64,000 nucleotides of DNA from DASQFQ01 sp963730115 (GTDB lineage: Bacteria; Actinomycetota; Thermoleophilia; Solirubrobacterales; Solirubrobacteraceae), in assembly GCA_963730115.1 (NCBI GenBank), contig CAVSQM010000006.1, forward strand, positions 248,001-312,000, read 5' to 3'. A model generated the notes under the pieces. It had not been told where the DNA came from and searched no databases. It saw nothing but the letters and a program-made list of their open reading frames with translations. A program made the position numbers and the translations under genes. Each line of letters begins with the position of its first letter. Within the stretch, counting starts at the first letter, position 1. This document shows, piece after piece, positions 42,892 to 51,868 of the stretch.

Positions 42892-43965
42892 GCGACTTCG
42901 TCACCGAGCTGCGCCGCGAGGTTCTGACCGCGCACGCCCAGCACCACGTCTCGGCGGCGCGGACCCGCCGCCGTCGCCGCCGCCCGGTCCTCGCCGGCGC
43001 GGTCGCGCTCGCCGCGCTGTGCATCGCCGCGGTGGTGCTCGTCCGCTCGATGCCGCAGCCGGAGCAGACCGCCGAGCCGCGGGTCGTGAAGGTGCTGCTG
43101 ATCGGCGGCAACCCGGCCGACGGCATATTCGCGTACCGGTCGCTGTGGGTGGCCGACTACGCACGCTCCCAGGTCGTGCGCATCGACCCGTCTCGCCGCC
43201 GCGTGATCGCGCGCATCCCCCTCCGGCACTCGGCCGAGGACCTCGCCGTCGGCGAGGGCAGCGTATGGGTGCGCGGCGAGACCGGGGACGGGGTGACCGG
43301 GATCTCGCGCATCGACCCGGCAGCGAACCGCGTCGCCGCCGACTTCGAGGCCCGCTACGGCGGGGGTCTCGCGGTCGCCGCCGGACTCCTCTGGTCGCCG
43401 CGCCGCAACGACCCGACCCACTCGCTCGATCAGCTCTCGCCGGCGACCGGTCGCCTGGTCCGCGAGACCGCCCTCCAGCAGGTCGTCGGGATCGCTGCCG
43501 CCGGAGGTCAGGTCTGGACCGTCGGCGGCAGCGGCATGGTCGCGCGCACCGATGCCCGCACCGGCGAGATCAAGCACCGCTGGCCGGCACTCGTGCCCGG
43601 CATCGCCCCGTACGGCGATGCCACCGAAGCCCTCGTGGCCGACCGCCGCGGCGTCTGGCTCGCCGACGCCGACGCAGGCCGGCTCCTGCGCCTCGAGGGC
43701 GACAAGGTCACACGCTCGCTGCGGATCAGCGAGCCGCCCGTGATCGGCGACACGACGCCGGTCCTCGCCGCCGCCGGCGACGAGTCTCTGGCTCGTGACC
43801 CGCGACGACCCGCGGGGATCCTCGATGGACCGACTCGACGCCGACACGGGCAAGGTCACCGCCACCGTCGACCTCGGGAAGCACTACCCGCGCGCGCTGG
43901 TCCCCTCCCGCGCCGGGTTGTGGGTGGTAGCCGGCGACGGCACCGTGGTGCTCGTCGCCGGCTGA
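42888..43965 (+). CDS. Membrane-anchored beta-propeller protein, putative anti-sigma/sensor partner (one frameshift)
   Basis: Protein of about 358 aa. A short cytoplasmic N-terminus (about 35 aa, basic RTRRRRRRP) precedes one membrane helix (VLAGAVALAALCIAAVVLV). An extracellular domain follows with YVTN/NHL-like propeller blades, e.g. SLWVADYARSQVVRIDPSRR, LAVGEGSVWVRG and RRGVWLADADAGRLLRLEGD. One extra base near 43784 breaks the last blade; read across it the protein continues LWLVTRDDPRGSSMDRLDAD and stops at 43965. GTG 42888 overlaps the sigma-factor stop. The topology (cytoplasmic tail, helix, external sensor) fits an anti-sigma factor, but no ZAS Cys motif is present in the short tail. 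Confidence 0.75.
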
Positions 43966-44000
43966 ACCCCTGCGGAACTCTCAGGTACTCAGGTGCCGAC

Positions 44001-44081
44001 GGGTCCTCGGTCAGCGACATGAAAAAGGTGCATTCTGGGGTCCATCCACACGAAAGCCGACCGGGTCCTCGGTCAGCGACA
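44001..44081. repeat. Direct repeat pair, possible insertion-sequence end remnant
   Basis: GGGTCCTCGGTCAGCGACA occurs at 44001-44019 and again at 44063-44081 (62-bp period) in the 212-nt gap between two genes. Multiple spaced copies of a TGTCGCTGACC-type sequence resemble the repeated ends of some IS21-like elements, but no transposase gene is present. It may be the scar of an element end or a binding-site pair. Confidence 0.35.
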
Positions 44082-44177
44082 CGTGCTCGTTCGGCACGGA
44101 GGGGGTCATGACGAGGCCTCGACATCGCACGGGCCGTTGCTGCCGATGGTCACTTCGTCGAGTTGCGCGGTGGCGCG

Positions 44178-47100
44178 TCAGCGGACCCACATCTGGTCCA
44201 GCAACGTGAACAACTGCCCGTGCGTCTTGACGTTGCCGACTCGATCGGAGACGAGCACGACCTGCGGAGCGACGGCGGGTCAGCGGCACCACAGCGGCGA
44301 GGTAGGTGACGCGGTGGTCGGCGGCGGCCCAGGCGCCGGCGGCGCTCCGCAGGCGGCGCGCGCCCTCGCGCGGTCGATCAGACGGTCCAGCTTCGGTCGC
44401 AGATCCGCGAGAGGTTGTATCGCGCCCCGTTCCGCGCAGGCGAACGTCGGCCTCGACGAAGGTCGATGCCGCGAGAGTAGTCGGCCGCCGAGCCGATGAA
44501 GCCCAGTTGCGCCCGGCGTGTTCCGGTGAGACGTCATATTGTGAAGGACTGCACCCGCACCGTCGTCCGGAAGCCGAGCTCGTCCAGCACCTGCGCGAGT
44601 GCGTCCGACCGCGGCCCGGAAGTCCGGCACCTGGACGATGACGTGCTCGCCCGCACGACCCGACGCCGCGACGAGCCGCGCGCGCCCGCTCCAGTCGGGC
44701 GCGGTCCAGCCCCCGCCCGGGTGGGCGACGCTGTGTAGCGGGCAGTACGGCGCGTAGCCGGGGAAGCCGGCGGCACGATCTGGCAGGTCGGCTCGCCGAC
44801 CTCGGGTCCTCCCGAGAGCTCGACGACCTCTGGCACGGTCGATCGCGAAGTTGACCGCGCTCGCACCCCGAGGTCGTCGAAGGGGCGCTGCCGCGTGTTC
44901 AGGAACATCCAGTCCGAGTCGCGCGCCGGCGCGCTGTGCACCCGGCCCGGAGCGCGAGCCGACAGCGCTCGGAGGCGATCCGCGGAGACGAGGCGGCCCG
45001 AACGGATCCGCGAGCACCGCGAGGTCCGCGTCACCGCGCTGCACGGCCTCGATCTGCCGCTCGATCGTTTCGTGTGTCGTGCAACCGTGACCTCGATGCG
45101 ATCCGCGAAGCCCTCTCCGCGCGAGCGGGCCGGGCTCGACCGGAAGTAGCGGTTGCGCACGAAGGTCCCGCCACGATGCGGCGTCCCAGGCGACGACTCG
45201 ATACGGCCCCGTGCCCGGAGGCGTCAGGCCCAGTCGTGGGACGATCGGGGCTGCCGGCGGGCACGACGAAGGCGAAGTGCATCGTGAGCTTGTGCAGGAA
45301 GATCCCCGTCCGGCGCGGCTCAGGTGGATCGTGATCGTGCGCGCCGGCACGTTGGTCTCGATGCCGCGCGAGAGGTCACACGGCGCCCCCCGCCGCATGC
45401 ACCGAGGAGCGCCGACGATGCCGGCATACGACTGCGGGAACGCCCAGCTCTGGCGGCCAGTCGCGAGCGGCCACCAGGAAGCGCTCCATCGAGGCCCTGA
45501 AGTCGGTCGGCCGCACCGGCCTCCCGTCGGAGTAGCGCAGCCCGGAGCGCAGCGTGAAGACGTAGGTCTTGCCGTCGTCGCTCGGTTCGCGGCGCCGTCG
45601 TGGCGAGGGCGCCGACGAGAGTGTGGCCGGCCGGACCCGCGGCGCGTCGGTAAGCGACAAGACCGTCGTAGGCGAGCGAGTCGAGCTGCGCCGTGGCCGA
45701 GGTGGTGTAGGAGAGCCAGTGCAGCTGGTCGAGCACGATCGCCGCCTCGGGCGCGTATGGGAGGCGCACGCGCAGCGTCCCACCCCGGTGCGCGCTCTGC
45801 GGGGCGTCCGCCGCCGCCCACACCGAGCCGCCTGCCACGGCGATCGCCGCCGGACTGCTCCCGGTCTCGAATCGCTCCGCCTTGCGCGGCCCGTCCGGGT
45901 CCACTCGAGCGATGGTGCCGTCCTCGCCGCCCGCCACCCACACCGCGCCCTCTCCCACCGCCACGGCCGTCGGGTCCTTGCCCACCCCGACCGCCCACGA
46001 CACGCGGTTCGTCGACGGGATCGATTCGCGACAGCGTCCCGTCATGGCGGTTGACGACCCAGACCGCACCCTCGCCGAACGCGAGCGCGCTCGGCCCGTT
46101 GCCGACGCGGATCGGCGGCAGGATGCTCCGGGTCCGCGGGTCGATCCGCGTCACCGTCCCGGACTCCTCGCTCGCCACCCACAGTGCGCCGCCGCCGGCC
46201 GCGATCGCGGATGGGTTCGCGCCGACGGGAATCGATCTGCTGAGGCGGCCGCTGCGCGAGATCGATACCGCGGATGCGCCCATCGACTCCCGACGCGACC
46301 CACACCACGCCGTCGGCGAAGGCCAGCGAGCGCGGCACGTTGCCCACCTCGTGTCGCTGCGACGACCTTGTTGGCGCCCGGGTCGATCTGCGCGACGCTC
46401 GCGCGAGTCGCTGTCGGCGACCCACAGCGAGCCGCCGCCGAACGCGAGCGCCGCGGGCGCGCCACCCACCGAGATCCTCACCGCCTGATTGGTCTTCCGG
46501 TCGATGCGCGAGACCGTGCCGTCGGCCGCGTTGGCGATCCAGACCGATCCGCCGCCGTCCGTCGCCGCGGCCGGTCCCTTGCCGACGGGGATCTGCTTCG
46601 TGATCCGCCCGCTGTCGGGGTCGATCAGCCCGACGTAGTTCTCGTCGATGCCCGGCAGGCCTTCGGGCCCGAGGACGCGGATGACCCCGAACGCGGTGAT
46701 GCCGGCGAGCACCAGGACGGCGGCGCCCACCAGCAGTGCCCGGGAGCGCCGCCGCGGCAGGGGGCGCGCCGCTGGCGGTCGGCTCGCGTTCGGGCTCGGC
46801 GGTCGCGGGCGGGTCGAGCGCGGGGTCGTGCGCGAGGATCTGATCGTGGAGGCGCTGCAGCTCGGCGCCCGGCTCGACCCCGATCTCGTCCACGAGCCCG
46901 GCGCGCGCCGACCGGTAGGCGGCGAGCGCATCGGACTGCCGGCCGGAGCGGTAGAGCGCGAGCATGTACTGCGCGTGCAGGTGCTCGCGGAGCGGCTGCG
47001 CCGCCACGAGCCCCTCGAGCTCGCCGATCACCTCGGCATGCCGCCCCGCCTCCATGTCGGCGTCGATCGCCACCTCGGCAGCCCGTTGGCGCAACGCGTC

Positions 47101-47511
47101 GAGGCGCCGGATCTCCGTGGCCGCGAACGGCTCGTCCGCCACGTCGGCGAGCGCGTCACCGCGCCACAGGGCGAGCGCCTCGCGGGCGCGCGACTCCTCG
47201 AGCAGCCGCTCGAAGCGCACCGCGTCGACATCCTCGCCCGGCACCTGCAGCTCATAGCCGCGGCCACGCGTGACGATGCTGCCGTTGCCGTCGAGCACCC
47301 GCCGCAGGTGCGACACGTAGAGCTGCACCATCTTCGGCGCGCTCGGCGGCGGCTCCTCGCCCCACAGCCCCTCCGCCAGGCGGTCCGCCGACACCGTCCG
47401 CCCCACCTCGAGCGCGAGCATCGCGAGAACCGCCCGCTGCTTGCGGGGGCCCAGCTCGACGGGCCCATCCCCGAGGCGAACCTCGAGCGGCCCTAGAAGC
47501 CGCACGTCCAC
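44178..47511 (-). pseudogene. BTAD regulator - TM - propeller - solute-binding-protein fusion, multiply frameshifted
   Basis: About 1,110 codons. Domain order on the minus strand: OmpR-type winged helix (about 1-95, VRLLGPLEVRLGDGPVELG) and BTA domain (about 96-240, as in SARP regulators); a membrane helix (ALLVGAAVLVLAGITAFGVI); repeated propeller blades (for example GGGSVWIANAADGTVSRIDR, GEGAVWVAGGEDGTIARVDP); then an SBP_bac_5 oligopeptide-binding domain (GGTLRVRLPYAPEA, DGKTYVFTLRSGLRYSDGRP) ending in VVLVSDRVGNVKTHGQLFTL and a stop at 44178. At least eight single-base shifts interrupt it, including one near 44253, so as given it encodes only the N-terminal 250 residues. Either it is decaying or this stretch is poorly sequenced. 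GTG 47511 lies 9 nt after a TAGGGT box. As an intact protein it would be a one-component membrane sensor and DNA-binding regulator. Confidence 0.8.
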
Positions 47512-47520
47512 CGTGGCGCG

Positions 47521-47526
47521 ACCCTA
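47521..47526 (-). promoter_or_regulatory. -10 box TAGGGT for BTAD gene
   Basis: On the minus strand TAGGGT ends 9 nt before the GTG at 47511, with no Shine-Dalgarno between. Confidence 0.4.
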
Positions 47527-47573
47527 GCGTCGGCTGACTAATGAGCAATCAGGTGTCAGTTAGCGAACGCGTC

Positions 47574-47598
47574 CGGTCTAGTCTCGCCGACTAGACCG
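47574..47598. promoter_or_regulatory. 10-bp inverted repeat in divergent promoter region
   Basis: CGGTCTAGTC (47574-47583), TCGCC loop, GACTAGACCG (47589-47598), perfect. It lies in the 163-nt region between the divergent BTAD gene and the gene at 47675. It is suited to be an operator or an RNA hairpin; no T-run follows. Confidence 0.5.
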
Positions 47599-47674
47599 CG
47601 AATCGACCCGCCGTATACCGCCCTCAGAGACCGTCGTCGGCCTCAACCCACGACCGCCTCGGAAGGAGGCCGTC

Positions 47675-47959
47675 ATGAAGGTCTCGCATCGCATCACCCG
47701 CCTGGTCCTGATCGGCCTCGCGGTCCTCGCGCTCGCCGCCCCGGCCGCGAGCGCCGTGCCCGCCTCGCCCGACCGCGTCGACACCGGCCAGGCGTTCGTG
47801 CTCGAGCCGGAGGCGCCCGTCGTGCAGAGCGTCGACGACGGCTTCGACTGGGCCTCGGCAGCGATCGGCGCCGGCATCGCCGGCGGCATCATCCTGCTCA
47901 TCGTGTGGGGTGGCGTCAACTACCGCCACCGCCACGACCACATCGGCGTCGCGCGATGA
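47675..47959 (+). CDS. Small secreted/membrane protein upstream of vanadium haloperoxidase
   Basis: Protein of 94 aa. The signal peptide (TRLVLIGLAVLALAAPAASA) is followed by a roughly 35-aa external segment, a second helix (AAIGAGIAGGIILLIVWGGV) and a short basic His-rich C-terminus (YRHRHDHIG). A strong ribosome-binding site (GGAAGGAGG) precedes the ATG at 47675. The stop overlaps the haloperoxidase start (ATGA). Unknown function; it may anchor or assist the coupled enzyme. Confidence 0.75.
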   Translation: MKVSHRITRLVLIGLAVLALAAPAASAVPASPDRVDTGQAFVLEPEAPVVQSVDDGFDWASAAIGAGIAGGIILLIVWGGVNYRHRHDHIGVAR

Positions 47960-49302
47960 AGCGCGTCCCGCTCGCAACCTGCGCGGCCGGCCTAGCCCTC
48001 CTTTTGCCGGTCGCGCCCGCGGGCGCTCACCGTCCGAGCTCGGACCCGGTGGGCACCTGGAACGCCAACGCCGCCAAGGCGGCCGTCGTGACCGGCATCT
48101 CGCCGGTCGGGCCGTCGCCCGCGGAGGCGCGCCTGTACGCCATGACCCACGTCGCCATCCACGACGCGCTCAATGCGATCCGCCGCCGCTCGGAGCCGTA
48201 CGCGTACGACGCGCGCGGACCTCGGCGCGCGTCGCGGGATGCCGCAGTGGCTGCGGCGGCCCACGATGTGCTCGTCCCGACCCTCCGCGAGCTCTCGACC
48301 CTCGTGCCGCAGGCGTCCGTCGACGCCGCCGTCGCCTCCGTCGAGGCGGACTACACCGCCGCGCTGGCCGCGGTGCCAGACGGCCGCGCCGAGAACCGCG
48401 GCGTCGCGGTCGGCCAGGCCGCAGCGGCGGCCATCCTCGCGCTGCGGGCGAACGACGGCGCGCAGGACCTTCTCGTCGGCGATCCGGCCTACCCGCAAGG
48501 CACAGGGCCGGGCGAGTACCGCTTCACCCCCACCGTCGGCACGCCGCTCGCCTTCGCTCCTCGCCTCGGCAGGATGGCAACCTTCGTCCTCCGGGACGGC
48601 AGCCAGTTCCGCCCCGGCCCGCCATACCCGGTGACGAGCCGGCGATACGCGGTGGACGTAAACGAGATCAAGCGCCTGGGCGGTGACGACATCGTCACGC
48701 CGAGCGATCGCACGCCCGAGCAGACGGAGATCGCCCTGTTCTGGGTCGAGAGCTCTCCGTTGCAGTGGAACCGGATCGCGCGGACCGTCGCCGAGACGTA
48801 CGGGCTCGACCAGTGGGAGAAGGCCCGCCTCTTCGGGCTGCTCAACATGAGCCTGATCGACGGCTACATCGGGACGTTCGAGGCCAAGTACCACCACAAG
48901 TTCTGGCGGCCGGTGACCGCGATCCGCCTCGCGGACGCGGACGGCAACCCGAGAACCGCGGCTGATCCGACCTGGACGCCGCTGGTGGAGACGCCACCCA
49001 TCCCGGACCACGACTCCGGTCACGCGGTCGAGGGCGGGGCGGGCGAAGCGGTCCTACGGCGCTTCTTCCGCACCGACCACGCGCGCTTCTCGACGTGCAG
49101 CACGACGCTGCCGGCGCGCAACTGCGGCGAGAAGAACGCCGTGTCACGCCACTACCGCAGCTTCTCGCAGGCTGCGAAGGAGAACGCGGAGTCGCGCATC
49201 CTCGTCGGCTTCCACTTCCGCAAGGCCGTGGACGCGGGCATCGAGCACGGCCGCCGGATCGGCGACCGCGCGGTCGACCGCTTCATGCGGCCCGTCCGCT
49301 GA
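47956..49302 (+). CDS. Secreted vanadium-dependent haloperoxidase/PAP2-family protein
   Basis: Protein of 448 aa with a signal peptide (LATCAAGLALLLPVAPAGA). It is related to bacterial vanadium haloperoxidases and PAP2 phosphatases. Vanadate/phosphate-site motifs are visible in order: KFWRPVTAIR (Lys, Arg), PDHDSGHAVEGG (SGH triad) and SRILVGFHF (Arg and catalytic His), with the usual long N-terminal helical region (YAMTHVAIHDALNAIRR). It could oxidise halide with peroxide outside the cell or hydrolyse phosphoesters; the two activities share the site. It is translationally coupled to the small membrane protein upstream. Confidence 0.88.
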   Translation: MKRVPLATCAAGLALLLPVAPAGAHRPSSDPVGTWNANAAKAAVVTGISPVGPSPAEARLYAMTHVAIHDALNAIRRRSEPYAYDARGPRRASRDAAVAAAAHDVLVPTLRELSTLVPQASVDAAVASVEADYTAALAAVPDGRAENRGVAVGQAAAAAILALRANDGAQDLLVGDPAYPQGTGPGEYRFTPTVGTPLAFAPRLGRMATFVLRDGSQFRPGPPYPVTSRRYAVDVNEIKRLGGDDIVTPSDRTPEQTEIALFWVESSPLQWNRIARTVAETYGLDQWEKARLFGLLNMSLIDGYIGTFEAKYHHKFWRPVTAIRLADADGNPRTAADPTWTPLVETPPIPDHDSGHAVEGGAGEAVLRRFFRTDHARFSTCSTTLPARNCGEKNAVSRHYRSFSQAAKENAESRILVGFHFRKAVDAGIEHGRRIGDRAVDRFMRPVR

Positions 49303-49324
49303 CGCACCCCGGCCCACGCCGCGC

Positions 49325-49330
49325 TACCTT
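49325..49330 (+). promoter_or_regulatory. -10 box TACCTT for leaderless P450 gene
   Basis: TACCTT ends 7 nt before the GTG at 49338; no Shine-Dalgarno is present. Confidence 0.4.
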
Positions 49331-49337
49331 GCGCGGC

Positions 49338-50567
49338 GTGGGCTGCCCCGTCCACCAGGACTTCGACCCACTGTCAGCCGAGTTCCTCGCGGACCCGTAC
49401 GCGGTGCTGGCAGAGCTGCCGGACGACGAGCCGGTGTTCTACGCGCCGTCGCTCGACTACTACGTGGTCACGCGCTACGCCGACGTCGAACAGGTCTTCC
49501 TCGACCCGAAGACCTACTCGGCGGCGACCGCGCAGCTGCCGCTGATCAAGCTCGAGCCGGAAGCGCTCAAGATCCTCGCGGAGGGCGGGCACCGCCCGCA
49601 GCCGTCGATGGTCTCGCTCGACCCGCCCGCGCACACGCGGCTGCGCCGCCCCGCCTCGAAGGCGTTCACGCCGCGGCGGGTCGCGGCGATGGAGCCCCGC
49701 ATCCACGCCACCGTCGACGAGCTGCTCGACGCGGTCGACGACACGCAGCCGTTCGACCTGGTGAGCGCCCTGACGTTCCCGCTGCCGGCCACCATCGTGT
49801 TCAGCTTCATGGGCGTGCCCGAGCAGGACTGGGCGCAGCTCAAGGAGTGGTGCGGCTCGCGCGCCACGCTCGCCTGGGGCCGCCCGGCGCCCGAGGAGCA
49901 GGTCGAGCACGCGCGCAACATGGCCGCCTACCGCGGGTACCTGCGCGCGCTCGTCAAGGGCAAGGTCGACGACCGCGCCGACGACTACGCGAGCGCGCTG
50001 CTCGCCATCCACGACGAGGATCCCGAGGCGCTCACCCACGAGGAGATCGCCTCGATCCTGTTCTCGCTCTCGTTCGCCGGCCACGAGACGACGAACTACC
50101 TGATCGGCAACCTGATCCGGCGGCTGCTGGAGGACCGATCGCGCTGGGAGGCCGTGAAGGCCGACCCGGAGCTGATCCCCGGCGCCGTCGACGAGACACT
50201 GCGCTACGACACCTCGGTCCCGGTGTGGCGGCGGATCACCACGCAGCCGGCGACGCTCGGCGGCGTCGAGCTGCCGGAGGGCGCGAAGCTGTTCCTCTGG
50301 CTCGCGTCGACCGGGCGCGACCACGACGTCTTCCCCGAGCCCGACACGTTCGACCCGGCGCGCGAGAACGCCCACCACAACCTCGCGTTCGGCAAGGGCA
50401 TCCACTACTGCGCGGGCGCGAGCCTCGGCAAGCTCGAGGCCAAGCTCGCGCTCGGCGGGCTGATCGAGCGCTGGCCGGAGCTGCGGCTGGTCGAGGACCA
50501 GACGATCCCGTTCCACCCGAACATCTCCTTCCGCGGGCCGCTCGAGCTCTGGGCGACCGCGGCCTAA
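49338..50567 (+). CDS. Cytochrome P450
   Basis: Soluble bacterial P450 of 409 aa. The I-helix oxygen-activation motif is LSFAGHETTNYLIG. The K-helix ExxR is in VDETLRYDTSVPVWRR. The haem loop LAFGKGIHYCAGASLGKLE carries the axial Cys. PSMVSLDPPAHTRLRRPASK is typical of CYP families acting on terpenes, steroids or aromatics. No ferredoxin or reductase gene is adjacent. GTG 49338 fits a leaderless mRNA. The stop overlaps the convergent decarboxylase gene by 4 nt. Confidence 0.93.
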   Translation: MGCPVHQDFDPLSAEFLADPYAVLAELPDDEPVFYAPSLDYYVVTRYADVEQVFLDPKTYSAATAQLPLIKLEPEALKILAEGGHRPQPSMVSLDPPAHTRLRRPASKAFTPRRVAAMEPRIHATVDELLDAVDDTQPFDLVSALTFPLPATIVFSFMGVPEQDWAQLKEWCGSRATLAWGRPAPEEQVEHARNMAAYRGYLRALVKGKVDDRADDYASALLAIHDEDPEALTHEEIASILFSLSFAGHETTNYLIGNLIRRLLEDRSRWEAVKADPELIPGAVDETLRYDTSVPVWRRITTQPATLGGVELPEGAKLFLWLASTGRDHDVFPEPDTFDPARENAHHNLAFGKGIHYCAGASLGKLEAKLALGGLIERWPELRLVEDQTIPFHPNISFRGPLELWATAA

Positions 50568-51868
50568 GCGGCCGCCGCGCGGATCGCGTCCCACGCCCGC
50601 CGCACGTCGTCCTCCGTCGTGCGCTCCGAGCCGATCGCGAGCCTCAGCACGTAGCGGCCGTCGAGCCGCGTGTGGGACATGAACAGCTCGCCGCTCGCGT
50701 TGACGCGCTCGAGGATCGCCGCGTTCTCCTCGTCGGAGCCGTCGCGTCGGAAGCAGACGAGCGAGAAGCGCTGCGGCGCGGCCAGCTCCCAGCCCGGCTC
50801 CGCCTCGACGAACGAGGCGAACACGCCCGCCAGCCGCACGTGCTCGCGGATCATCCGCTGCAGCCCCTCGCGCCCGTGGCAGCGCAGCACCGCCCACAGC
50901 TTCAGCGAGCGAAAGCGCCGCCCGAGCGCCGGGCCGTACTCGGACAAGCTGAGCGCGTCCTCGGCGTCGGGCGTGCGCAGGAACTCGGGCACGAGGCTGA
51001 AGGCGGAGCGGAAGTCCTCGGGCCGGCTCGTCCACAGCAGCGAGCAGTCCATCGGCGTGAGCATCCACTTGTGCGCGTTGACCACGAGCGAGTCGGCGCG
51101 CTCGACGCCCTCGAACGCCCAGCGGTGCTCCTCGCACACCATCGCGCTGCCCGCGTAGGCGGCGTCCACGTGCAGCCAGGTCCCGGTCTGCGCGCACAGT
51201 TCGGCCACCGCGGGCACCGGGTCGACCGACGCGGTCGAGGTCGTCCCCACCGTCGCCACCACGATGGCGGCGTCGGACAGGTCGAGCCCGTCGGTGCGCA
51301 TCCGGTACTCGTCGTCGGCGGGGACGGTGCGCAGCTCCATGCCGAGCATGCGGGCGCCCTTCTCGAGCGCGGAGTGCGCGTGCTCGGAGCCGACCGCGAC
51401 GTTGCGCCCGGTGACGTGGCGCGCGGCGATCAGGGCCGCGAGCGTCGAGGTCGAGGCGGCGTCCTCGATGTGCCCGTGCCAGCCGTCGGGCAGGCCGAGC
51501 AGCTGGGCGACCCAGTCGCAGGTCAGGCCCTCGAGCTCGGTCGAGGCCGGCGACGTGCGCCACAGGAACGCCACCGGGTTGAGCGCGGCGGCGAGCATCT
51601 CGGCGAGGATCGCCGGGCGCGAGGCGCTGGCCGCGAAGTAGGCGAAGAAGCGCGGGTGCTGCCAGTGCGTCATGCCCGGCATCAGCACCTCGTCGAGGTC
51701 GCGCAGGACGGCGGAGAACGGCTCCGGCGCGTCGGGCGGCGAGGCCGGGAGGCGCGCGCGGACGTCGCCCGGCTCGACCTGGGCGAGCACCGGCAGCTCG
51801 CCGACGCCGTCGAGGTAGCGGTCGACCCACTCGAGCGCCGCCTGGCCGTCCTCGAGGAAGTCGTTCAT
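50564..51868 (-). CDS. PLP-dependent group II decarboxylase (aromatic-L-amino-acid decarboxylase-like)
   Basis: Protein of 434 aa. The PLP-binding Lys is in VNAHKWMLTPMDCS. The N-terminal LMPGMTHWQHPRFFAYFAAS is the hallmark of aromatic amino-acid decarboxylases. HVDAAYAGSAMVCEE holds the Asp that binds the pyridine nitrogen. It removes CO2 from an aromatic amino acid (Trp, Tyr, Phe or DOPA-like) to give the amine. ATG 51868 overlaps the stop of the upstream J-domain protein gene, so the two are coupled. Confidence 0.92.
   Translation of the reverse strand: MNDFLEDGQAALEWVDRYLDGVGELPVLAQVEPGDVRARLPASPPDAPEPFSAVLRDLDEVLMPGMTHWQHPRFFAYFAASASRPAILAEMLAAALNPVAFLWRTSPASTELEGLTCDWVAQLLGLPDGWHGHIEDAASTSTLAALIAARHVTGRNVAVGSEHAHSALEKGARMLGMELRTVPADDEYRMRTDGLDLSDAAIVVATVGTTSTASVDPVPAVAELCAQTGTWLHVDAAYAGSAMVCEEHRWAFEGVERADSLVVNAHKWMLTPMDCSLLWTSRPEDFRSAFSLVPEFLRTPDAEDALSLSEYGPALGRRFRSLKLWAVLRCHGREGLQRMIREHVRLAGVFASFVEAEPGWELAAPQRFSLVCFRRDGSDEENAAILERVNASGELFMSHTRLDGRYVLRLAIGSERTTEDDVRRAWDAIRAAAA

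Noticed and set aside
44001..44081. CRISPR array
   Set aside because: Only two copies with a single 43-nt interval, no leader and no cas genes.
44083..47273. Several plus-strand open frames opposite the BTAD-SBP gene
   Set aside because: They encode Arg/Pro-rich low-complexity sequence; all recognisable domains lie on the minus strand.
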